Source: Colius striatus (Eukaryota; Chordata; Aves; Coliiformes; Coliidae). From it: a stretch of DNA of 64,000 nt. The notes under the pieces were generated by a model, which had not been told where the DNA came from, did no database searches, and saw nothing but the letters and a program-made list of their open reading frames with translations. Shown in pieces: positions 19,900 through 30,894 of the stretch (position 1 is the first letter of the stretch; every line of letters starts with the position of its first letter). The position numbers were made by a program, and so were the translations under genes. The DNA lies in the NCBI RefSeq assembly GCF_028858725.1, contig NC_084789.1:33301548-33365547 (forward strand), read 5' to 3'.

Positions 19900-20962
19900 A
19901 CAAGAGTAGTCGAGCCCTTGATAAAACCGAAGTTAGGTCCTCAGCGTCAGGAAGTAGAATTTTTAGTGGACTCTGGGGCTGAGAGATCTACAATCCAGTG
20001 ATTGCCCCAGGGGTGTAAGATATCTTCAGAGAATGCACAAATAGTAGGGGCAAAAGGGGAACCATTTAAAGTATCTCTTGTGAAGGAGGTACTGATAGAA
20101 TCTGAAGCAGCAAAAATATGTTGTAGGATCATTTTTGTTAGTTCCGGAGGCTGATCATAATTTAGTAGGGAGAGACTTAATTATAGACTTAGGAAAAACC
20201 TTGGGCTGCCGGTAAAGGTAAAGCAGTACCCCTTGTCACAAGAAGGTAGACAAGGATTAACCAGAAATAGAAAGACTAATATCTAAGGGACTACTTGAGC
20301 TCTGTATGTCCCCTTACAATACTCCCATATTGCCAGTAAAGAAATCTGATGGGACTTAGAGATTAGTACATAACCTCTGGGAGATAAACTATTACTAGGT
20401 TCCCTGTGGTAGCTAACCCGCACACCTTATTGAGTCAGTTGAGTAGACCTTAAGGATGCCTTTTAGGCATGTTCCCTGAAAGAGGAGTGCAGGGATTATT
20501 CTGCTTTTGAATGTGAAGATCCTGACACCCATAAAAAACAACAGTTGAGATGGACTCTATTACCACAGGGATTTACACAGTTCCCCAATCTTTTTGGACA
20601 AGCACTAGAACAGATCTTGAGAAATTATGAGTTAGGCAAAGAAGCTATTTTAGTTCAATATGGAAATGATTTATTATTAGAAGGGAGAGATGAAGAAGTT
20701 GTTAGACAGGAAAGTATTACATTGCTTAATTTCCTGAGTTTACAAGGGTTGAAAGTGTCTAAATCTAAATTACTGTTTCCTGAAGAAAAGGTAAAATATT
20801 TGGGACACTGGTTTATAAAGGGAAGTAAGAAACTTGATCCAGATCGAGTAAATGGGATACTGTCCCTACAAGCTCCAAAGTGTAAGAGACAAGTTAGACA
20901 GCTTTTAGGTCTGTTGGATATTGCAGACAATGTATTGAAAATTTTATTAAGAAGGTAAAATT
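19900..20962 (+). pseudogene. pol: Protease and reverse transcriptase (copy 3b)
   Basis: Protease keeps D-S-G-A near 19970, with shifts after it. RT N-terminal text is near 20330. The open frame 20545-20958 holds 'LLPQGF', 'FGQALEQILRNYELGKEA', the active-site region and 'KYLGHWF', gamma-type RT signatures. The active site reads Q-Y-G-N-D-L-L, so the first catalytic Asp is Asn and polymerase activity would be lost. The frame ends at 20956-20958, and connection-domain sequence continues in another frame. Confidence 0.8.
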
Positions 20963-20963
20963 T

Positions 20964-21630
20964 TTGTACCAGAAATTAGCTCGAGATGGATTAGTTAAAT
21001 GGCCCAAAGAAGATGAAAGAGACTTTGTGAATTTAAAAGTGGATTTGATTAATGCTCCTCTGCCTAGCCTGCCTGATGTTAGAAAACCTTTTATTTGTTA
21101 CCTTTGGAGGGGAGTTAAAGGTGTTTTCTCCCCACAACATTCGTGGGAGATATTACAACAAAAGGCGGAAAAATGGATAACTGATGCTAGGCTCTTAAAA
21201 TATGAAGGTATATTAATCCACTCTCCGAAATTAGAAATAGAAACCACCAGTATTAGGAGCCAATACCCCATGGTATCCCCAAAGTTCCGGAAGAGTGGAC
21301 AGAATGAATGGAGAAATTAAGAAACAGCTAATGAAATTAATGTTAGAAACAGAAATGTCCTGGATTAAATGTTTCCCCTTAGCTTTGTTACAGACACGGG
21401 GACTTCTCTGTTTGAAATGTTGTAAAAAGGGAATGGTGGTACAGAGACCACCCTTAGATATTTCTATCCACACGGTTAATCCTGGGGACAGTCTTGATAA
21501 AAACCTGGAAAGAATCATCTTTAAACTCCCCGATGGGAGGTTCCTTTTCTTGTCTTATTTAAGGACCAATTTCCCAGGATCAGTGGGAAGCTGCAGAGGT
21601 CCCAGGAGAACTGAAACTTCAGCTGCATAA
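20964..21630 (+). pseudogene. pol: RT connection region joined to integrase C-terminal parts (copy 3b)
   Basis: 20964-21320 reads 'DGLVKWPKEDERDF' and 'KWITDARLLKYEGILIHSPK' (connection/tether), then jumps into integrase text. From 21295 another frame reads 'MNGEIKKQLMKLMLETEMSW' and later 'NPGDS', 'LPDGRFLFLSYL' (integrase C-terminus). RNase H and the integrase core with its DDE triad are deleted. Copy 3c carries the same joins at 45856-46530, so the deletion predates duplication. Confidence 0.75.
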
Positions 21631-21639
21631 AAAGTGACA

Positions 21640-22469
21640 TGTTAACTGAGGAGTGGAGTGTAGGGATTTCCTTTTTGTAAAATATTAGAGTTTAATGTTT
21701 ACATTGTGATCGTCAGAAAGGTGTAAGATAATCGATGGGGCTGTAATATCTATTTTAAAGTAACAGAATGTGAAATAGAAATACCTTAGAAGTATAGAAC
21801 AATCTGAGTCGAGTGGGGACTGTAATTTAAGTTTATAAAAGGGTGCTTTATACGTAGAAGGCCCGGAGAACCGAGACCTGGATGTGAAAGCCAGTGTTTC
21901 AGGCATCCCGTGGGTGCTGGAGGAAAAGACAAGAGGAAAGAGGCCTAAAAGGAGACAGAGAATACCCCTGAAGATTACGACTGCTGCCGAGAAGATCATA
22001 AACCTCACTGCTCTAAGCAACAGAGTAGGTGAAGGAGGCAGAGGCGTACTGGGAGTGGGGTACAGAGTCTGTCAAAGCTTCAAACTGGGAATCCTAAGAT
22101 CCCAAGCCTACCTCTAAGAAGGGCAAAAGCGTTGCACCTAAAAGAATGTGGGGTGAAAAACTAAAAAGGAAAGTACCATTTTATTTGATAAAGGCCCCAC
22201 CCATTATCTGGGGATGGTATGTTGTTATCTGGCTGATGGAGTGGTTAACTATCCTGCTGCTGACTATGTTATAGCATGAACTCCCCATTTTATGAGGCAA
22301 TCGGACTGAACCAATCAGACCTGTGAATAGCTCAAAGTGGGTTTGTTCGAAAACCAGTGTAACCCCATGCCTCTTTAAAGCTATTTAATGCCAGCAGTGA
22401 ATATTGTATTCAGGTAACCGTTGTTCCATGCATTTTATAATCACCCTGAAGATTTTGTCTACAATCATT
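21640..22469 (+). other. Post-integrase tail of family 3, no recognised env
   Basis: About 830 bp, conserved in copy 3c (46515-47364). The reading frame 21884-22117 (77 codons; 85 in 3c) has a basic stretch and is preserved in both. Downstream, one frame has a tryptophan-rich hydrophobic run near 22208-22270 that could be an env leader. The last 150 bp are AT-rich with TTTAAAG. I recognise no domain. Confidence 0.4.
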
Positions 22470-25400
22470 GGAATACCAGCACTGTGTCACATGTGCAGTT
22501 GCTTTCCTGTGGGAGTTATCTCCAATACCATGCTCTTGGCCTCGTCACCTCCCTTTAAAAACACATTCTGTCGGTCTAAGTTATACCACTACGTATGGGA
22601 GCTACAAGAAAGCAGGAAGGCAGACCAAACCGACAGTAGTAAGTGGGTCCCAATGTAGTCTATCAGCCAGCACTGTGTCACAATTGCATCTGCTTTCCTG
22701 TGGGAGCTATCTTCAATAACACTCACTTGTACCGCTCAACTAGCAATGAAAAAATAAAAACTGTCAGTTAAGTTTTAGTACTGACTTGGGAGCTACAAGA
22801 AAGCATGAAGGCAGACCTCAACTACAGTGTTCAGTAGATCCCCATGTAGTCTATCAGCCAGCATTGTGTCACATTTGCAGCTGCTTTCCTGTGGGAACTA
22901 TATCCAATCCCAGTCACTTGGACTGCTCAACGCCCATTGAAAAAATATTTGCTGTCTGTTAATTTATACCACTGAGTATGGGAGCTACAAGAAAGCAGAA
23001 AGGAAGACCCCATCTACAGTACTAATTTGATAACCATGTAGTCTATCAGCCAGCACTGTGTCACATTTGCACCTGCTTTCCTTTGGGAGCAATCTCCAAT
23101 CCCACTCACATGACCTACTCAGTTCCTATTAAAAACTACATGTTTTCCGTTAAGTTATACCACTGGGTATAGAAGCTACAATAAAGCAGGAAGGCAGGCC
23201 CCTCCTACAGTAGTAACTAGGACCCCATGTAGTCTATTAGCCAGCACTGTGTCACATTTGCAGCTGCTTTTTTTTTGAAAGCTGTCTCCAATAACACTCA
23301 CTTGTACTACTCAGGTCCTACTGAAAAAATATGCTGTCAGTTAACTTATACCACTGCGTATGGGAGCTACAAAAAAGGTGGAAGGCAGACCCAATCTACT
23401 TTAGTAAGTAGGCCCCCATGTAGTCTGTCAGCCAGCAGAGTGTCACATTTGCATCTGCTTTCCTGTTGGCGCTGTCTCCAATCCCACTCACCTGGACTGC
23501 TGATCTCCCATTGAAAAAATACATACTGTCGGTAGAAGTTATACCGATTCATATGGGATCTAAAAGAAAGCAGGAAGGCAGACTCCTCTTACAGTAGTAA
23601 GTAGGATCCCATGTAGTCTCTAAGCTAGCATTATGTCACATTTGCAGCTGCTTTCCTGTGGGCGCTATCTCCAATCCCACTCACTTGGATTGCTCAGCTC
23701 CCATTGAAAAAATAGACTGTCTGTTAAGTCATACCATTGCGAATGGGAGCTACAAGAAAGCAGGAAGGCCGACCCCACCTACTGTATTACTACTGTATTA
23801 GTAGGACCCCAAGTAGTCTATCAGCCAGCACTCTGTCACATTTGCAGCTTCTTTCCTGTGGGAACTATATCCAATCCCACTCACTTGGACTGTCCAATTC
23901 CCATTGAAAACATACAGACTGTCGGTAGAAGTTATACCACTGCGTGTGTGAGCTGCAACAAAGCAGGAAGGCAGACCCCACCTACAGTACTAAGTAGATC
24001 TCCATGTAGTCTATCAGTCAGCATTGTGTCAAATTTTCAGCTGCTTTCCTGCCGGAGCTTTCTCCAATAAATCTCACTTGTACTGCTCAGGTCTCAATTG
24101 AAAAAATATATGCTGTCGGTTAAGTTATACCACTCGGTATGGGAGCTACAAAAACGCTGGAAGGCACACCTAACCTACAGTAGTAAGTAGGTCCCCATGT
24201 AGTCTATCAGCCAGCACTGTGTCACATTTTCAGCTGCTTTCCTGTGGGAGCTATCTCCAATCCCACTTATTTGGACTGCTGAACTCCCATTCAAAAAATA
24301 TAGACTGTCGGTAGAAGTTATACCACTGCGTATGAGAGCTAAAAGAAAGCAGGAAGACAGACCCCACCTACAGTAGTAAGTAGGTCCCCATGTAGTTTAT
24401 CACCAGGCACTGTGCCACCTTTGCAATTGCTTTCCTGTGGTAGTTATCTCCAATCCCACGGTCTTGGCTTCATCACCTCTCATTGAAGAATTACAGGGTG
24501 CCGGGAGTAGTTAGACCACTGCCTCTTACAACTTTAAGAAAGCTGGAAGGTAGATCCAACCTACAGTAGTAAGTAAGCCCCATGTAGTCTACCAGCCAGC
24601 ACTGTTTCACATTTGCAGCTGCTTTCCAGAGGGCGCTATCTCCAATCCCACTCACTTGGACTGCTCAACTCCCATTGAAAAAATACCTGCTGCCGGTAGA
24701 AGTTATACCACTGCCTATGGGAGCTATAATAAAGCAGGAAGGGAGGCCCCACCTATAGTAGTAAGTAGATCCGCCTGTAGTCTTTGAGCCAGCACTGTGT
24801 CACCTTTGAATCTGATTTCCTTTGGAAGCTATCTCTAATCCTACTCACTTGGACTGCTTTGATTTCTCTGAAAAAATACATACTGGCAGTAGAAGTTATA
24901 CCACTGCGTATTGGAGATGTAAGAAAGCAGGAAGGCAGACTCCACCTTCAGAAGCAAGTAGGTTCCCATGTAGTCTATCAGCCAGAACTGTGTCTCATTT
25001 TCAGCTGCTTTCCTGTGGTAGCTATCTCCAATACCACTCACTTGGATTGCTCAGCACCCATTGAAAAAATACATGCTTTCCGTTAAGTTAAACCACTACT
25101 TATGGGATTTGCAAGAAAGCAGGAAGGCAGAACCCACCTATAGTACTACGTAGGTACCCATGTAGTGTACAAGCCAGCACTGTGTCACTTTTGAAGATGC
25201 TTTCGTGGGGGAGCTATCTCCAATTCTACACTCTTGGCCTCGCCAACTCTCTTTAAAAATACAGACTGTCGGTATTAGTTATACTGCTGCGTATGGGAGG
25301 TACAAGAAAGCAGGAAGGCAGACCCCATCTACAGTAGTATCTAGGTCCCCATGTAGTCTATTAGCCAGCACTTTTTAACATTTTCAGCTTCTTTACTTTG

Positions 25401-27976
25401 GGAGCTATCTCCAATAAATCTCACTTGGACTGCTCAGCTCCCATTGAAAAAATATATGCTGGTAGTAGAAGTTATACCACTGCTTCTGGGAGCTGCAAAA
25501 AAGCAGAAAGCAAGAGTCCATCTACATTAGCAAGTAGGCCCCCATGTAGTCTCTCAGTCAGCACTGTGTCGCCTTTGAAGCTGCTTTCCTGTGGGCGCTA
25601 TCTCCAATCCCACTCACTTGGAAGTCTCACCTCCCATTGAAAAAATACAGACTGTCGGTAGAAGTTATCTTGTATCGGAGCTACAAGAAAATAAGAATGC
25701 AGACCCTACCTACAGTAGTAAGTAGGTCCCCATGTAGTCTCTCAGCCAGCAATGTGTAACCTTTGAAATTGCTTTCCTGTTGGAGCTATCTCCTATCCCA
25801 CGCTCTTGGCCTCGTCAGCTCCCATTGAAAAAATACATGCTTTCCTTTATAGTACTGTGTATGGGATCTATAAGAAAGCAGGAAGGCAGACCCCACCTAC
25901 AGTAATAAATAGGTCCCCATGTAGTCTATTAACCAGCACTGTGTCACATTTGCAGCTGCTTTCCTTTGGGAGCTATCTCCAATCGAACTCACTTGGACTG
26001 CTCAACTCCCATTGAAAAATACAGACTGTCGGTAGAAGGTATACCACTACGTGTGGAAGCTACAAGAAACAAGCAAGGCAGACCCCACCTACAGTAGTAT
26101 GTTGGTCCCCATGTAGTCTATTAGGCAGCACTGTGTCACATTTGCAGTTGCTTTCCTGTGGACGCTATCTCCAATCCCTGTCACTTGGACTAGTCAACTC
26201 CCATTGAAAAAATACGCTCTTTCGGTAGAAGTTATACCACTGAGTATGGGAGCTACAAGAAAGCAGGAAGGAAGACACCCACCTACAGTAGTAAGTAGGT
26301 CCCCATGTAGTTTATCAGCAAGCACTGTTTCACATTTTCAGCTGCTTTCCTTTGGGACCTATCTTCCATCCCACGCACTTGGAATGCTCAACTCCCATTG
26401 AAAAAATACATTCTGGCGGTAGAAGTTATACAACTGCTTATGGGAGCTACAAGAAAACTGGAAGGCAGACCCCACCTACAGTGTTAAGTAGGTCACCATG
26501 TAGTCTATCAGCCAGCACTGTGTCACATTTGCACCTGCTTTCCTGTGGGAGCTATCTCAATTCTCACTCACTTCGACTGCTCAACTCCCATTGAAAAAAA
26601 ATATATGCTGTCTGTTAAGTTATACCACTGCGTATGGGAGCTACAAGAAAGCTGGAAGGCAGAATCCAAACTCGGTGTTAAGTAGGTCCCCATGTACTCT
26701 ATCAGCCAGCACTGTCTCACATTTGCACCTGCTTTCCTGTGGGAGCTATCTCCAATCCCACTCACTTGGACTGAACAACTCCCATTAAAAAAATACAGAC
26801 TGTTGGTAGAAGTTATAACACTGCGTATGGGAGCTACATGAAAGCAGAAAGGCAGACCACATCTACAGGGCTACGTAGGTCCCACTGTAGTGTATCAGTC
26901 AGCACTGTGTCACATTTGCAACTGCTTTCCTGTGGGAAAATAACACTCACTTGTACTGCTCAGGTCCCATTGAAAAAGTATATGCTGTCAGTTAAGTTAT
27001 ACCACTGCGTATTGGAGCTACAAAAAAGCAGATACGCAGACTGACCTACAGTAGTAAGTAGGTCCCCATGTATTCTATCAGCCAGAACTGTTTCACATGT
27101 GCACCCGCTTTCCTGTGGGAGCTATCTCCATTCCCACTCACTTCAATTGCTCAGTTCCTATTGAAAACAATACATGCTTTCCGTTATGTTTTACCACTGA
27201 GTATGGGAGCTACAAGAAAGCAGGAGGCAGACCCCATCTACAGTACTTAGTAGTTCCCCATGTAGTCTCTCAGTCAGCAATATGTCACATTTGGAGCTGC
27301 TTTACTGTGGGAGTTATCTACAATCCCACGCTCTTTGCCTCGTCACCTTCCTTCAAAAATACATTCTGTCGGTCTATGTTATACCACTGCCTATGGCCAC
27401 TACAAGAAAGCATGAAGGCAGACCCCAACTACAGTGGTACGTAGATCCCCATGAAACCAATCAGCTAGCACAATATAACCTTTACAGCTACTCTCCCGTT
27501 ACATCTACCTCCAATCCGGGGAGCTTGGCTTGCTCTGCTCCCATTGAAAATACATTGAAAATTGATGTTTAAAGTTATGTCTCTGCCTCTGGGACCTTTA
27601 ATAAAGGAGGTACGCAGACCCCATCTACAGGGATACGTAGATCCCCGTGTAGTCTATCAGCCAGCACTGTGTCATATTTGCAGCTACTTTTCTGTGGGAG
27701 CTATCTCCAATCCCAAGCACTTGGCCTGCTCAGCTCCCTTTTAAAAAATGAATGCTGCCGTTAGAACTTACGCCAGTGCATCTGGGCAGTACAAGAAAGT
27801 AGGTACGCAGACCCCACCTACAGTGGTATGTAGGTCACATTGGAGTCCATCAGCTTGCACTGTGCAACCTTTGCAGTTGTTTTCCTGTGGGCACTATCTC
27901 CAATCACATGCACTTGGCCTGCTCACTAGCCTTTGAAAAAATACAGTCTGTCAGTAGAAGTTATACCACTGAGTAT
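22470..27976 (+). repeat. 191-bp satellite block S5 (largest)
   Basis: About 29 monomers, 5.5 kb. Divergence rises at the right end: monomers from about 27440 to 27960 carry many private changes (for example AACCAATCAGCTAGCAC at 27456), as expected near an array edge. Landmark spacing is 190-193 bp. It begins CCAGCACTG after copy 3b and ends GAGTATG at family-2 copy 2c. Confidence 0.95.
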
Positions 27977-27989
27977 GTGCAGAGAGTTT

Positions 27990-28300
27990 TTTGGAGACTT
28001 GGCTAGAGGAAAGAGGACATGATAGAATAAAGCTGGTTAGGCAGTAAGCATTAAGCGATAAGATATTGGGCGTGCTGTCCTTGAGCAAGCGAGTTGTATG
28101 ATAACAGGATGAGAAAACAGGAACTTAGTTTTGGTTGAGCAGCCACAAGCATCCGAAGTATGTTGAAACAGGGGCAGGATTGACATTTAACTGGGAATCA
28201 ATGATGAGTTTAGCTTTTGCAATATGTGTGAGCCTGATTACTGTAAAGTTGAGACTTGCTCAGCACTACAGGGTGTGACTGTCTCCCGTTGTCTTCAGAA
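27990..28300 (+). repeat. Family-2 5' LTR with promoter deletion (copy 2c)
   Basis: It aligns with 7744-8090 and 14113-14455, but the stretch with the TATA-like box and AATAAA is missing at about 28244 (GATTACTGTAAAGTTGAGAC joins the flanks). This LTR would lack its core promoter and poly(A) signal. Confidence 0.8.
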
Positions 28301-28302
28301 AA

Positions 28303-28320
28303 TGGTGACCCCGATGTGAT
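28303..28320 (+). other. Primer binding site, tRNA-Trp type (copy 2c)
   Basis: TGGTGACCCCGATGTGAT differs by one base from the tRNA-Trp primer site used by avian alpharetroviruses. Confidence 0.85.
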
Positions 28321-28494
28321 AGACACTTGGCGTTACGGCAGAGCGACGAAGGGGTTCGGGTCCTATGCAGCAAGGATGGCAATAAGTGTGAAAATAAGGA
28401 ACACGCCGTGCCCTGGGTGACCGTATAGACGAGCCCGGCCGATACGTGCCGCCGGACCTTGAAGGACTGCAACAGCGCGCTGACGATAATAGAT

Positions 28495-28761
28495 ATGGAA
28501 AGGCAAGCGGCATATGATTTATTTACTGCATTCTTGCAGAAGTGGCAGATAAAGGGTATAGATCTGCAAAAGGACCTACCAGGGTTGTTAGCTTATGGGT
28601 ATGCTAAGGGAGTGTTTCAGAATCCACATACAGTGCATGAATTGAGCGAATGGCGTAAATTTGGGGATTTGCTGTGGGAAGCTACCCTGGAGGACGATAA
28701 GACAGCTAAAAAGTTAGGGAAGCTTTGGAGGATAGTGCACAATGAGTTGCTGCAACATTAG
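28495..28761 (+). pseudogene. gag: Gag matrix domain
   Basis: The ATG at 28495 begins 'MERQAAYDLFTAFLQK', then 'LPGLLAYGYAKGVF' and 'EWRKFGDLLWEATLEDDKTAKKLGKLW', matching family-1 gag in layout (short helical matrix of betaretroviral type). An in-frame ATG upstream (28459) is possible, but the matrix start fits 28495. The frame stops at 28759-28761 and gag resumes in another frame near 28869, so a shift or lost segment separates matrix from capsid. Confidence 0.75.
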
Positions 28762-28868
28762 GCAGAAAAGAAGGCTTCTAAGCAACATCAGCAGCATAGA
28801 GTAAGAATAAAAACGATGAGCGTGACTGGTTCCAATCCACCCCGCTGGCTCCTACCGTCTCAAAAGTA

Positions 28869-29760
28869 ATGCTCCCCCCCCCCCACCATGTAGAAAATGA
28901 CCGTGGAGGCACGGACGGAGTACGGGAACCATATGAGCCATCAGCCCCTCCTGGGGAACGAGAGTGCCAGCCTAAAGAGCCCCTGCCTCCGCTCCCCCTA
29001 CATGGTGAGCCTGTCCCTGGGGCAGAGAGAGAACTCTGGGAGGCCATCGCAAGGGAGCGGACGGAGGCTTGGGCTGCACTCGCAAAGGATTGTCTGGGAA
29101 AAGGGGATGGCGATGCACTGGATGCAGCCAGAACTTTGGCGTTGCCACTGCTATTCCAACCCATTGTGGGGGGAGGTATGCAAGCAACAATTTCTGCTCT
29201 GGATTGGAAGTTGTTATCCCAGTTGCGGTCAACGGTCAGCCAGTTCGGGGTAAATAGTGAACCAGTGAAACAAATGATTGACTATGTATGGGGAACCCAG
29301 TTGCTACTGCCTGCTGACTGTCGCGGCATAGTAAAACTTCTTTATAAACAACATCAGCAGCTGTTATTTAATGCACATTGGCAGGCATTAGAGAATGAAA
29401 GTGTCGCAACTCAGCGTCAGCAAGGCGACCCTCTCTATGGTGTGACGGTGGAAGAGCTGATGGGTTTGGGACCCTTCCTCCGTACAGAGGCTCAGGCTTT
29501 GATAGGGCCTGATAAGTGTAGAGAGGCAATGCGATTAGTAAGGGAGGCTATGGAAAAGGTAAAGGATCCAGGTGGAGTGCCAATATATATGGGCAAGGTC
29601 GGGATGAAATGTTCGGGACCTTTATTGATAAAGTTGCCTCCGCCATAGAGAGGGCTGGAGTTCCGGAATATATGCGTGGCGCCTTGCTAAAACAATGCGC
29701 CCTACAGAATTGTAAACCAACTACCAGGACAGTATTGAGTACGTTAGGAGCCAATTGGTA
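28869..29760 (+). pseudogene. gag: Gag proline-rich linker and capsid, frameshifted
   Basis: The open frame 28869-29648 has a proline-rich N-terminus, then capsid text 'SALDWKLLSQLRSTVSQFG', 'YVWGTQLLLPADCRGI', 'LYGVTVEELMGLGPFL' and 'GPDKCREAMRLVREAM'. The capsid homology region falls at about 29600 and is broken by a one- or two-base shift. The rest ('FIDKVASAIERAGVPEYM') continues in the next frame to a stop near 29760. Capsid would form the core shell. Motifs are betaretrovirus-like. Confidence 0.8.
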
Positions 29761-29764
29761 GTGT

Positions 29765-30190
29765 ATGGCCCAGGTCCCGACAGGTCAACAAGCTTTTCTC
29801 GTGGAAACTATTAAGGAATTGGGATTGGGATTAAAGGAACAGGTGAAAGCAACTCAGAATCAGGTGTTAGCCGCCCTTGCACCCCTTCAAGCATCCGCTG
29901 TGACCACTCAAAGGGGCTCTTCCAGTGGACGAATAAAGTGTTACCGGTGTGGCGGAATGGGACATTTCCGTCGTGAATGCAATGCTACAGGAATCTGGTG
30001 TCAAAAATGCCAAATGCACAATCACAACACCGGGGCATGTCGTCGCAGGTCGGGAAACTCCAATTCGAGCGTGTCGAACCGCAGCGGCCGCGCACAGACA
30101 CATGTCGCCGCTGCAGCTCAACAGACTTCAGCAGCTGCCTCCAGCCAGCCACAAGTGGGAGCCTCGGAATGGACCTGGCAGCAGCAGTAG
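29765..30190 (+). CDS. gag: Gag nucleocapsid with two CCHC zinc knuckles
   Basis: 141 codons are open. 'CYRCGGMGHFRREC' and 'CQKCQMHNHNTGAC' (about codons 59-91) are both CX2CX4HX4C fingers, which bind genomic RNA during packaging. A Gln/Ala/Ser-rich tail follows. The frame overlaps the dUTPase-protease frame by about 210 bases in the -1 phase, the arrangement in which betaretroviruses use -1 ribosomal frameshifting. It is the C-terminal part of Gag, separated from capsid by broken frames, so it is a fragment. Confidence 0.82.
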   Translation: MAQVPTGQQAFLVETIKELGLGLKEQVKATQNQVLAALAPLQASAVTTQRGSSSGRIKCYRCGGMGHFRRECNATGIWCQKCQMHNHNTGACRRRSGNSNSSVSNRSGRAQTHVAAAAQQTSAAASSQPQVGASEWTWQQQ

Positions 30191-30867
30191 CTGTTACCAT
30201 TATGACAACAAGTCCACAGAAGATACCCACCGGAGTGAAAGGTCCAATCACTGTAGGGGGACGAACAGTGGGCGCATTGTTGTTAGGACGCTCGTCAACT
30301 ACCATGCTTGGACTCTTTGTTCTCCCCGGAGTTATCGATGCAGATTATTTGGGAGAAATTATGATCATGGCCCACACCCCCTTTCCACCAATACAAATGA
30401 TGAAAAATCAGAGAACTGCGCAATTAATACCATTGGAACAAATGTCAAAAGGAATAAGACCAATAAAAGAGGACTTAAGAGGAGAAGGGGGATTTGGCTC
30501 CACGGGAGGACTTACACTGTTGACTATGGATCTCAGTGAAAGGCCTAGACGCAAAATAGACCTTGAATTTCAAGGACAAAAAAGGTCCTTGATGGGATTA
30601 TTGGACACGGGGGCAGATTCCAGCATTATCAGCCCAAGATGTTGGCCACAACACCGGCCCCTGCAACCGTCAGCAACTACTGTGACTGGGGTAGGAGGAC
30701 TTACTCTGGCTAGTCGCTCTCCACCCATCTTGGTTCATGTGGATGAGAAACCCATAACTGCTAGTTTTTCTGTTGTGCAGCTGCCTCCAACCGTGCAATG
30801 TCTTATTGGTCGAGACATACTAGCCCAGATAGGAATGGTCCTAACAAATGAGCACCCTTTGGCATAA
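29977..30867 (+). CDS. pro: dUTPase-protease (pro frame)
   Basis: 296 codons are open. Codons about 62-160 read as a retroviral dUTPase: 'GSLGMDLAAA', 'LLLGRSSTTMLGLFVLPGVIDADYLGEI' and 'RTAQLIPL'. This domain hydrolyses dUTP and is typical of betaretroviruses and non-primate lentiviruses, not alpharetroviruses. The aspartic protease follows: 'GLLDTGADSS' with catalytic Asp near codon 210, and 'CLIGRDILAQIG' near the end. Motif 1 ('PG.DL' type) is altered to G-M-D-L but plausible. The neighbouring gag and pol are broken, so the element is dead even though this frame is intact. Confidence 0.82.
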   Translation: MQCYRNLVSKMPNAQSQHRGMSSQVGKLQFERVEPQRPRTDTCRRCSSTDFSSCLQPATSGSLGMDLAAAVAVTIMTTSPQKIPTGVKGPITVGGRTVGALLLGRSSTTMLGLFVLPGVIDADYLGEIMIMAHTPFPPIQMMKNQRTAQLIPLEQMSKGIRPIKEDLRGEGGFGSTGGLTLLTMDLSERPRRKIDLEFQGQKRSLMGLLDTGADSSIISPRCWPQHRPLQPSATTVTGVGGLTLASRSPPILVHVDEKPITASFSVVQLPPTVQCLIGRDILAQIGMVLTNEHPLA

Positions 30868-30894
30868 TGGCCGTTGCATGGACTTTCCCACTTC

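Larger units (their letters stand above)
18637..22469 (+). mobile_element. Family-3 gammaretrovirus-like ERV copy 3b
   Basis: 5' LTR about 18664-19161, primer site 19165-19182, leader, gag with a large N-terminal deletion (19626-19740 joins leader to late gag), protease with intact D-S-G-A, the most complete RT of the family, connection region, integrase ends, and an 800-bp tail without recognisable env. There is no 3' LTR. It ends against satellite at CCAGCACTG, exactly as copy 3c does. Confidence 0.82.

Noticed and set aside
22470..27976. Many 60-100 codon frames on both strands with recurring text such as '[17 protein letters not shown]'
   Set aside because: They repeat once per satellite monomer. 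The monomer length of about 191 is not a multiple of three, so the frames shift from monomer to monomer, and both strands are equally open. This is a by-product of few stop triplets in the monomer.
27430..27980. A different repeat family at the right edge of the largest satellite block
   Set aside because: The landmarks still align monomer by monomer; it is only more diverged, as array edges usually are.
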